Below, piece after piece: positions 7,001-12,260 of a stretch of 12,260 nt of DNA (positions are counted from its first letter, which is position 1; every line of letters starts with the position of its first letter). The notes under the pieces were generated by a model, which saw only the letters and a program-made list of their open reading frames with translations, did no database searches and was not told the DNA's origin. The translations under genes and the position numbers were made by a program. Origin of the DNA: Methanobrevibacter sp. (GTDB lineage: Archaea > Methanobacteriota > Methanobacteria > Methanobacteriales > Methanobacteriaceae). The DNA is taken from assembly GCA_009784145.1 (NCBI GenBank), contig WRCI01000037.1:1-12260 (forward strand), given 5' to 3'.

Positions 7001-10000
7001 GATACTCAACAATTACCTCCAACATCATTTTTTGATCAAATGACTGGAATTGATACTATTGAAGAAGAAGCTACTGCTTTAGATATGGAAAGTATTCTTC
7101 ATCTGTGTAAACTTTCTTTTCCAGTAAAAATGTTAAAATGGCATTATAGAAGTCGTCATGAATCATTGATTGCAGTTTCCAATAAAGAATTTTATGATAA
7201 TGAATTATTAGTTTATCCTTCTCCTTCACATAATACTGAAGAACTTGGATTAAAATTTAAATATGATTCAGATACTATTTATTTACGTGGAAAATCATCA
7301 GCAAATCCTCTTGAAGCCCATAATGTTGTTAAAGAAATTTTTAATCATTTTAAAAAATATGGAGATAGTAAAAGCTTAGGTGTTGGAACTTTTTCAGTAG
7401 CTCAAATGAATGCTATTTTAGAAGAGCTTGAAATTGAAAGAAAAAATCATCCTGAACTTGAACCTTTGTTTTCTGATAAATTAGATGAAAGATTCTTTGT
7501 TAAAAATCTTGAAACTATTCAAGGTGATGAAAGAGATGTTATTTTAATAAGTATTGGTTATGGATTTGATCAAAATGGGAAAATGTCTTTAAACTTTGGA
7601 CCATTAAATCAAGAAGGTGGTGAAAGAAGATTAAATGTGCTTGTTACAAGAGCTAGAGAAAAATGTGTAGTATTCTCTAATTTTAAAGCACATAACATTC
7701 ATTTAACTACAAATCCTCCTTTTGGTGTTAAAGCATTAAAAGAATTTTTAGAATATGCAGAGAATATATCTTTTGGACATGTTATTAATAAAAGTGAAGA
7801 AGATGAACCATTTGAAGATGCAATATACACTTTCCTAACTGAAAAAGGTTATAATGTAGATAAAAATATTGGCTGTGCAGGCTTTAGAGTAGATTTAGCT
7901 ATTGTTGATAATAATAATCTTGGAAGATACATTGTAGGCGTTCAATGTGATGGAAGAATGTACTCCTCTTCTAAAGTAGCTAGAGACAGAGATAGACTTA
8001 GGGAACAAGTTTTAACTGGATTAGGTTGGAATTTATATCATTTATGGTCTACTGATTGGTATAGAAATAGAGATTTAGCTCAAGAAAAATTACTTTCAGC
8101 TATTGAAGAAACCAAAGCAAAAACCTTCATTGAAGAAGTTAAATCTATGGAAATTAAAAAAATTATAAGTGATGAAGAAATTTCTGATGAAGAAAACACT
8201 GAAAACGAGGAAGATTTTGATAGTGAAGATAGTTTTGATAGTGAAGAATATTTGGATAGTGAAGAATCTTTTGATAGTGAAGAGGGTTTTGATATTGAAG
8301 AAAATTTTGATAATGAGGAATCTATTGAAACTGAATCAGATATTGAAAGTGAAAATGATATTGAAACCGATGAAAATATCTCTAAAGGCAAATTTAAAGA
8401 TAATGAAGAAATAGCTATTGATGCAATTACAAATTTAGAAGAAAATGTTGATATAGATGATTTGATTCTTGAAGAAGCTAATAATAACGAAAAAATAGCT
8501 GTTAATGAAGAAATGGCTGTTAATGAAGAAATGATTGTTAGTGAAGAAATTAATTTTGATAAAAAAGTTAATGATAAATCTAAGGAAAAATCAGCTAAAA
8601 AGAAAAAACCAAGAATTAAATTCAGATCTAATCTAAACATAGACTTTGATGATGAAAATAGTTTTAATACTGAAATAAACAATAAAAAAAAATCTATTGA
8701 TAATAATAACATAGAAAATTCAAATGAAATCAATTTTCAAAAACAAAATGAAATCAATTCCCAAAAACCACTTATTGATAAGATTATTGACAAAAATATA
8801 AGTCAGAATATTGATAATAAGCATTCTGAAATTAATTCTAATGAAATAAATTATGATGAATTTGATTCTGATGAAATTAACAGTGAACTTAAAAAAGACG
8901 AGTTAGAACTAGAAATTAACAAAGTGATTGGTAATTCTGATTCTTCTAATAATGTTTCTGATATAAATGATGCTTCTGAGAAGTCTGTTTCTGAAAGTAT
9001 AAATGAAAATATTGAAAATATTTCTGAGGATGAAAATAATCAGGGGTCTACTGCTAATGGTTATGATGAAGATAGTTATGAAGGAATTGATGATATTAAT
9101 AGTCCTCTTAGACGAAATGCTATTCAATATGAGAAGTCTAAAAAAGAGAAAGGTGAATCTCAAAACATTAAAAATCGTATGAAATCTGTTTCTGAATCAA
9201 TCCATGAAATTAAAAATGGAGTTAAATATATAAATGAATCTTTAAAAGAAATAGAAAATCCAAGTGTTCCTGAAAATTATGTTGTTATTGATAGAACAAA
9301 AAATGATATTAATGAATATGATGAAAATAACTATCCTAACAATGATAATGATGATTATGGTTCAAATTATAGAAATAATCATTTAAGTAATAGAGACTAC
9401 CCTTCAAATCATAGAAATTATTCTTTAAATAATAAAGATAGCTTAAATCAAAAACATTATCCTAGCAATGATAATTTAGACAATTTAATTAATGATGTTA
9501 ATGAAGATTATATTAAAGTTGAACAAGAAAGAAATAAAGAAGGTAATAAATTTAAAGAAGTTGATACTAGAAAATCTATTTCTAAACATACAACTATTGA
9601 TGATTTGATTATACCATACAGTTACACAAAAGATGTTGGTATTGGAACTTCTAAAGATTTTTATAATGCATCAAGTACTAAGTTATCATCAATTATCCAA
9701 CATATTGCCTTAATAGAAGGACCTATACATATTGATGAAATTATAACAAGAATTAAAGAATTCTCCCATATAAAAAGAGCAACTCCTAAATTAAAAAATA
9801 CAGTTAACAAAGGTATTTCTATTGCAGAAAATGAAAACTTAATTTTTAAAATAGATGATTTTATATTTTCTAGTGATATATCTAATATTTCTGTTAGAAA
9901 AAGGGTTAAACCTAATATTGATTTAATAGCTAATGAAGAAATTGAAGAAAATATTAAATTAGTTTTAAAATTTATCAATCCTATTGATCCTAAAGTTCTT

Positions 10001-10141
10001 ATTAAAGAAGTTGCTCAAAATTTTGGTTTTAAAATTGCTTCAAAAAAGACTTCTGGACGAGTTAATAATGTTATAGATTATTTAATTGTTCAAGGAGTTT
10101 TAAATAATTCTACAGGTGAAATTGAGTTAATTGGAATATGA
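4016..10141 (+). CDS. Giant DUF4011-SF1 helicase-Vsr-like nuclease-DUF3320 protein (Hhe-type defence candidate)
   Basis: A single 2041-residue frame. From the N-terminus: DUF4011 (about 10-250, opening FINLRNKLLDLTLKNQLLNF); a Upf1-like superfamily 1 helicase with Walker A GPPGTGKS (330-337), motif Ia (about 354-370), a helical insertion of about 580 residues, Walker B DEAS (971-974), motif III GDTQQLPP (995-1002), motif IV WHYRSRH (1042-1048), motif V TIQGDERD (1167-1174) and motif VI RRLNVLVTRARE (1204-1215); a Vsr/MTES_1575 nuclease fold (about 1262-1375) with E1267, RVD (1291-1293), QCDG (1310-1313) and RDRDRLR (1323-1329); an acidic low-complexity linker (about 1386-1858); and a C-terminal part with DUF3320 (about 1885-1935, IEGPIHIDEIITRI) and a winged-helix-like tail. 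I recall this domain order as the single-gene phage defence system Hhe. Motor residues are intact. The nuclease signature has Q1310 and S1317 where relatives, from memory, carry E and H, so cleavage is doubtful. It stands alone between long non-coding flanks. Confidence 0.9.
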   Translation: MGKTSSNNITQEFINLRNKLLDLTLKNQLLNFKSRAKTIEVINQTPLQIYNTLILQKKKMQFVPNKKDTGRYNKQVSENENRGIKSRISNLWEHPPIDLSIFSEGDMSLKADLTPNELQKRLFYINQQASTMFQEQGYNILYLAMGFLEWRDNIKPKDVHLAPLILIPVTMERKKVGKSFYISWNQEDIQTNISLQGKLAEEGIELPEFKITSYIEGVEHYIQDIRKAISSRRNWKVNNDIALGFFSFTKFVMYNDLNPESWEENVDLTKHELIEAIFNPSKNKHEFAFNEEDIDKELLYKDMYQVLDADSSQIAVIEDVKAGRNLVVEGPPGTGKSQTIVNLIAELLASGKSVLFVSEKMAALEVVKNRLDSVGLGKFVLELHSHKTRRRKLLKDLQKALNVRSMEDIKVNQILRKLETLRRQLDEYADVIHRPDYGVNMSPFELYGMKESADAYFSKKKRDDKNSFLALVRFESPENFTVKDLDDIIIDLENLAELHGTIANNNPWGNCSPKSLLPSDLREIEMLIKETVDGLDEFNLEAEHLYNKFGVKIPNTLREYEKSIDSLNLLNDKSIHLVDSSILTNKSWLNNPKKANSLIEKLEVYQMTAKVMNKFNDNILSEDLDSLIETLEKSVNKRFKLFRNNDYEEELKFIYKSKTSIPNDKKALNDIKKAREHITFRKEIHELDEIGIQYFGELWHLDASIVDLKEASNWIRNFNHLLKEGIYSETTIELLSNELFSIDSSGEIKDFIKAGNNFTKKLLKLESKLNPRSKLIFKKETKDVPFEKWEKQLNTWRGQLSSLHLWSQYLNKKNACLANASSLFVDTIEKRNISKDDVKPLVLGNFADSLLNIVFSENQALSTFIGELHQNKITEFEELDKKIIEINRRRIFQKLNKKIPQVFGAGENPEAKTLAGEFTRKRGHLPVRTLLEKSGGLIKQIKPCFMMSPLSIAQYLDPTNPKLQFDVVIFDEASQVKPEDALGAFMRAKTAVVMGDTQQLPPTSFFDQMTGIDTIEEEATALDMESILHLCKLSFPVKMLKWHYRSRHESLIAVSNKEFYDNELLVYPSPSHNTEELGLKFKYDSDTIYLRGKSSANPLEAHNVVKEIFNHFKKYGDSKSLGVGTFSVAQMNAILEELEIERKNHPELEPLFSDKLDERFFVKNLETIQGDERDVILISIGYGFDQNGKMSLNFGPLNQEGGERRLNVLVTRAREKCVVFSNFKAHNIHLTTNPPFGVKALKEFLEYAENISFGHVINKSEEDEPFEDAIYTFLTEKGYNVDKNIGCAGFRVDLAIVDNNNLGRYIVGVQCDGRMYSSSKVARDRDRLREQVLTGLGWNLYHLWSTDWYRNRDLAQEKLLSAIEETKAKTFIEEVKSMEIKKIISDEEISDEENTENEEDFDSEDSFDSEEYLDSEESFDSEEGFDIEENFDNEESIETESDIESENDIETDENISKGKFKDNEEIAIDAITNLEENVDIDDLILEEANNNEKIAVNEEMAVNEEMIVSEEINFDKKVNDKSKEKSAKKKKPRIKFRSNLNIDFDDENSFNTEINNKKKSIDNNNIENSNEINFQKQNEINSQKPLIDKIIDKNISQNIDNKHSEINSNEINYDEFDSDEINSELKKDELELEINKVIGNSDSSNNVSDINDASEKSVSESINENIENISEDENNQGSTANGYDEDSYEGIDDINSPLRRNAIQYEKSKKEKGESQNIKNRMKSVSESIHEIKNGVKYINESLKEIENPSVPENYVVIDRTKNDINEYDENNYPNNDNDDYGSNYRNNHLSNRDYPSNHRNYSLNNKDSLNQKHYPSNDNLDNLINDVNEDYIKVEQERNKEGNKFKEVDTRKSISKHTTIDDLIIPYSYTKDVGIGTSKDFYNASSTKLSSIIQHIALIEGPIHIDEIITRIKEFSHIKRATPKLKNTVNKGISIAENENLIFKIDDFIFSSDISNISVRKRVKPNIDLIANEEIEENIKLVLKFINPIDPKVLIKEVAQNFGFKIASKKTSGRVNNVIDYLIVQGVLNNSTGEIELIGI
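8216..8377 (+). repeat. 18-bp coding minisatellite: nine hexapeptides of the FDSEE type
   Basis: Within the helicase-nuclease gene, residues 1401-1454 are nine in-register hexapeptides: F-D-S-E-E-x in the first six, drifting to I-E-x-E-x-D in the last three. Every unit keeps a hydrophobic first residue (F, L or I) followed by acidic residues. The graded divergence points to growth by unequal duplication. It opens the acidic linker. Confidence 0.8.
8495..8548 (+). repeat. Second hexapeptide repeat (AVNEEM) in the acidic linker
   Basis: Residues 1494-1511 read IAVNEE, MAVNEE, MIVSEE: three 18-base units, the first two nearly identical in DNA. The period matches the FDSEE array, which suggests the same expansion process. 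It is followed by a short basic patch (KSAKKKKPR) in the otherwise acidic linker. Confidence 0.7.
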
Positions 10142-10144
10142 TAA

Positions 10145-10161
10145 TTTTTATTTGATTTTTT
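10145..10161 (+). terminator. Oligo-T terminator of the helicase-nuclease gene
   Basis: T5 (10145-10149) and T6 (10156-10161) lie within 20 bases of the TGA stop, fitting archaeal T-tract termination. Confidence 0.5.
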
Positions 10162-10507
10162 ATATATTATACTAAAATTATATCTTTAATTATATTGCAT
10201 TTATGTTTTTAATAATTAGATTAAAATTATATTTTTAATAAATTGTATACAATTATATTTTTATTTTATATTTTTTATTAAAATTTTCTAGTAATAAATT
10301 TGAATTGTAATAAAATTTTTTAAAATAATTTATAATAAAAATTATAATAAAAATATTAATTTTTTCTAAAGTACTTAAACCTAAATAAAATAGAAAATTT
10401 ACTTATTTTGTAATATTTATATATTAATTATTATTAATAATAATTTTACTTTATAATTTATTATGTTTTATTACTTTTTATATAATTTTAATTATTTTTA
10501 GAAAAAT

Positions 10508-10750
10508 CTATGATATTTAATAATTAATTAAACATTTTTATTAAAGGTGCATTTCAAGTGTAAAAATTTTAATTCTTGTTTGATTTTTAAAAATCTTAAA
10601 AATAGACGTAAATAGTGTTTGACATATATATGTATTGGTTAATTTACACAAGTTTTGATGATTTTTAAATTATGGATTTAATTAAATTCGTTATACTATT
10701 GTTTAACGAAGTAAATTTTTCAAATTTTTTAAGGAATTTAATTTGAAAAT
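10508..10750 (+). ncRNA. Possible structured non-coding RNA
   Basis: Inverted repeats cluster here: GTGTAAA (10558-10564) with TTTACAC (10643-10649), the palindrome GATTTTTAAAAATC (10582-10595), the palindrome ACATATATATGT (10622-10633), a 7-base stem TTCGTTA/TAACGAA (10687-10693, 10704-10710), and a 10-base stem TTTTCAAATT/AATTTGAAAA (10717-10726, 10740-10749). A TTTATATA box (10477-10484) would start a transcript near 10508. The 7-base hairpin is followed by T5 and T6 runs, as in a terminator. I match it to no known RNA family, and strand and ends are guesses. Confidence 0.25.
10717..10749. repeat. 10-bp perfect inverted repeat with 13-base loop
   Basis: TTTTCAAATT and AATTTGAAAA pair perfectly around a 13-base loop, and the stem can extend by AA/TT with one bulged T. 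It follows directly on the TTCGTTA/TAACGAA hairpin. It could be a transcript-end structure or a protein binding site. Confidence 0.5.
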
Positions 10751-10754
10751 TAGT

Positions 10755-11035
10755 AAAATAATAATTAATATAAGAATTGTAATAAATAGGGTATAAATTT
10801 CAAAAATCAATATAATAATAAATAAAGTAATAATTGTAATAATAATGTTCTAAATTTTAAAAACAAATTTAGTAATAATTAAAATAAAAATTATAATAAC
10901 ATACTTAAAATTTCAAAAACAAGAAAAATCATATTAAAAATAAGAATTGTAATAACATATTCCAAATTTTAAAAAACATTAAAAATCATTTAAAATAAAA
11001 ATTTTAATTATATAATAAAATTCTAAAAAATAAGA
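10755..11035. repeat. Five degenerate ~57-bp tandem repeats
   Basis: The anchor AATTGTAATAA or a variant starts at 10775, 10832, 10889, 10945 and about 11000, giving periods of 57, 57, 56 and 55. Most copies share a second block about 15-20 bases on, resembling TTCTAAATTTTAAAAACAA, followed in several by AAAATCAATAT or AAAATCATAT. Copies one and four share TAAGAATTGTAATAA exactly. The repeats are too alike and too unevenly diverged for a CRISPR array, and no Cas genes are near. Confidence 0.6.
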
Positions 11036-11054
11036 CATAATAAAATGAAATAAT

Positions 11055-11061
11055 AAAAAAA
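11055..11061 (-). terminator. Oligo-T terminator of the DUF368 gene
   Basis: On the minus strand a run of seven T lies about 24 bases past the TAG stop. It is the longest T run close to this gene end and fits archaeal termination. Confidence 0.4.
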
Positions 11062-11084
11062 TAAATAATCAAATAAACAAAAGT

Positions 11085-11954
11085 CTATTCAATATATTTA
11101 AACTTTCTTTCAAGTAAAACAATTATAACAAAACCAATTATTGCTAAAATTACACAAACTGGTATTTCAAATAGAGATCCACTTAAATTAGAACTTACTT
11201 CATCAAAAGGAATTCTTAATGTTCCAATCATAACTCCTATTAAAATAGCCATGGTTACCTCTTCATGATGTTGTAATAAATAATCTAAAATTTTAGAAAA
11301 TCCTAACATACCAATTAAAGCACCAAAACAAAAAGTAATAATTTCAGTCCAATTCAAAGTATTTAAAGCAGTTAACATATGTTTATATTGTCCTAAAAGA
11401 ACTAAAACAAAAGCTCCAGAAATTCCAGGTAGTAACATAGCACAAATAGCTATCATTCCTGAAAAAAATATTATTGGAAGAGAGTGATCTGCAGCAATAG
11501 GATTTAATCCAACAAATATAAAAGATAAAACAAAACCAATAACAGTGAGAATAAGCAGTTTAGGTGAAAAATGAACAATTCGAGTGTATAGAATATAAGC
11601 AGACGCAAGAATTAAACCTAAAAAGAAAGCAAAAGTAAATGATGTATAAGATTCAATTAAAAACTCTATAATCTTTGAAAAACTTAAAACAGCAATAGCC
11701 ATACCTAATAAAACTGGGATAAATAATTGAAAATCAATTTCATCAATAAAACTCTTTTTAAACCCTGAAAAATCACCTTTAAACAAAGGTTTTACAAAAG
11801 AAAACTTTAATTTTCCTATGCTATGCACAATTCTTTCATATATTCCTGTGATTAAAGCAATAGTTCCAGCAGAAACACCAGGAATTGTTTCCACAGACCC
11901 CATAAGTAAGCCACGAACAAATATAAGTAATGGTTCCATAAGTTTATCTTTCAT
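11085..11954 (-). CDS. DUF368 family polytopic membrane protein (polyprenyl-phosphate translocase family)
   Basis: This is a 289-residue multi-pass membrane protein of the DUF368 family. Bacterial members, such as PopT, were recently linked to returning the undecaprenyl-phosphate carrier across the membrane. In an archaeon the natural substrate would be a dolichyl/polyprenyl phosphate used for glycosylation or pseudomurein synthesis, which is inference. Counting from the upstream GTG, the family signature RGLLMGSVETIPGVSAGT spans 18-35 and the second, related half-repeat LLPGISGAFVLVLLGQY spans 178-194, consistent with an internal duplication. About eight hydrophobic segments are visible, with a charged tail (LERKFKYIE). 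I place the start at the ATG at 11954. An upstream in-frame GTG at 11966 adds only four residues, lies inside a GTGAGTG Shine-Dalgarno-like sequence, and would leave almost no leader from the predicted promoter. No operon partner is visible. Confidence 0.9.
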   Translation of the reverse strand: MKDKLMEPLLIFVRGLLMGSVETIPGVSAGTIALITGIYERIVHSIGKLKFSFVKPLFKGDFSGFKKSFIDEIDFQLFIPVLLGMAIAVLSFSKIIEFLIESYTSFTFAFFLGLILASAYILYTRIVHFSPKLLILTVIGFVLSFIFVGLNPIAADHSLPIIFFSGMIAICAMLLPGISGAFVLVLLGQYKHMLTALNTLNWTEIITFCFGALIGMLGFSKILDYLLQHHEEVTMAILIGVMIGTLRIPFDEVSSNLSGSLFEIPVCVILAIIGFVIIVLLERKFKYIE

Positions 11955-11959
11955 TATAA

Positions 11960-11966
11960 CACTCAC
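11960..11966 (-). promoter_or_regulatory. Ribosome binding site deciding the DUF368 start
   Basis: The minus strand reads GTGAGTG, ending five bases before the ATG at 11954. It resembles the GGAGTGAT site of the small membrane protein gene. The first GTG of this motif is itself an in-frame alternative start, but it has no ribosome binding site of its own. Confidence 0.45.
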
Positions 11967-11993
11967 AAATTATTATAATATACTTAATTTAGA

Positions 11994-12003
11994 TAAATAT
12001 AAA
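11994..12003 (-). promoter_or_regulatory. Candidate TATA box of the DUF368 gene
   Basis: The minus strand reads TTTATATTTA about 40 bases upstream of the ATG at 11954. It predicts a start near 11973 and a leader of about 19 bases. Confidence 0.4.
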
Positions 12004-12034
12004 TTAAATTAATAGTTTAATTTATTTTAATCAG

Positions 12035-12138
12035 TATAAATATTCAATTATATTATTTTTATTAGTATAAATCATTTAATTAATTATTTTATATTATATA
12101 AATCATTTAATTTATTTTAATTATATTAATATTCAATT
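12035..12138. repeat. Four ~31-bp repeats upstream of the DUF368 gene
   Basis: TATAAAT followed by an ATTCAATTA- or CATTTAATTA-like block begins at 12035, 12066, 12097 and 12124 (the last reads TATTAAT), with spacings of 31, 31 and 27 bases. The two central copies share TATAAATCATTTAATT. Outer copies share ATTCAATTAT. The array lies upstream of the DUF368 promoter on the minus strand. The remainder to 12260 is AT-rich without a supported gene. Confidence 0.5.
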
Positions 12139-12260
12139 ATTCCATATTTATATTTAATGTTTATCTATTTAAAATTATCATTTTTGGATAATTTATCTTA
12201 TAATTAAATTAAATATAAAACAAAAGAAATTTATTAAAAATTAATACAATGATAAGTTGA

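Larger units (their letters stand above)
10142..11084. other. 943-base gene-free region between the helicase-nuclease and DUF368 genes
   Basis: No coding sequence is supported on either strand; the longest frames are about 25 codons without ribosome binding sites. Contents in order are the helicase terminator, a 14-base perfect palindrome AATTGTATACAATT (10241-10254), featureless AT-rich DNA, a segment slightly richer in G and C with several inverted repeats (about 10545-10750), and an array of about 57-base repeats (about 10755-11035) running into the 3' flank of the convergent DUF368 gene. Confidence 0.6.

Noticed and set aside
8169..8414. Plus-strand 81-codon frame, rich in K, L and I
   Set aside because: It is a shifted-frame reading of the FDSEE repeat region inside the large gene, with no family resemblance.
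8080..8733. Open frame of 217 codons on the minus strand, rich in S and L
   Set aside because: It is the antisense shadow of the acidic GAA/GAT/AGT repeats of the helicase-nuclease gene. The composition is only the complement of those codons, and no ribosome binding site or promoter is visible.
4016..10141. Insertion sequence or prophage origin of the large gene
   Set aside because: No terminal inverted repeats, integrase, transposase, tRNA attachment site or clear composition change could be seen at its borders.
10672..10746. 24-codon frame starting MDLIKFVILLF in the large gene-free region
   Set aside because: No ribosome binding site, and it runs through both arms of two hairpins, which explain the sequence better as structure.
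10755..11035. CRISPR array
   Set aside because: The units are degenerate across their whole length rather than exact repeats with unrelated spacers, and no cas genes are in the window.
11818..12012. 64-codon plus-strand frame overlapping the start of the DUF368 gene
   Set aside because: Antisense shadow of a well-conserved membrane protein, without family resemblance or ribosome binding site.

Overview
The window looks like a chromosome segment of a very AT-rich methanogenic archaeon of the order Methanobacteriales, most likely Methanobrevibacter or a close relative. The evidence is the archaeal 4-phosphopantoate--beta-alanine ligase, an archaeal UPF0200 P-loop protein, TATA-like promoter boxes (TTTATAAA, TTTATATA) 20-50 bases upstream of starts, Shine-Dalgarno sites of the GGAGTGAT/GGTGA type, oligo-T terminators, and long AT-rich intergenic stretches. 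The species assignment is inference.

Layout. The left end (1-213) is an AT-rich periodic repeat tract. Two minus-strand genes follow: a UPF0200 nucleotide-kinase-like protein (214-798) and the coenzyme A pathway enzyme phosphopantothenate synthetase (1095-1832). A divergent promoter region separates these from two plus-strand genes: a 67-residue two-helix membrane protein (2051-2254) and an M42 metallo-aminopeptidase with a complete metal site (2497-3522). A 493-base repeat-bearing intergenic region leads to the main gene of the window, a 2041-residue protein (4016-10141). It has the order DUF4011, superfamily 1 helicase, Vsr/MTES_1575-type nuclease fold, a roughly 470-residue acidic low-complexity linker, and a C-terminal DUF3320 region. 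This is the architecture described for the single-gene antiviral system Hhe. A gene-free stretch of about 940 bases follows (10142-11084), with hairpins and a decaying array of about 57-base repeats. The last gene is a minus-strand DUF368 polytopic membrane protein, a polyprenyl-phosphate translocase-family member (11085-11954).

How the parts work together. The CoA-pathway pair, the peptidase and the DUF368 transporter are housekeeping genes of unrelated function, each apparently with its own promoter. The large helicase-nuclease stands alone between long non-coding flanks with no recognisable partner, as expected for a self-contained defence or DNA-processing gene.

The most unusual points are three. 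First, two changes in the nuclease signature of the helicase protein (Q and S where relatives, as I recall them, have E and H). Second, the hexapeptide-repeat acidic linker, echoed on a small scale by an acidic insert in the UPF0200 protein. Third, nearly every intergenic region carries its own short tandem repeat, with periods of about 15, 19, 21, 31, 43 and 57 bases.
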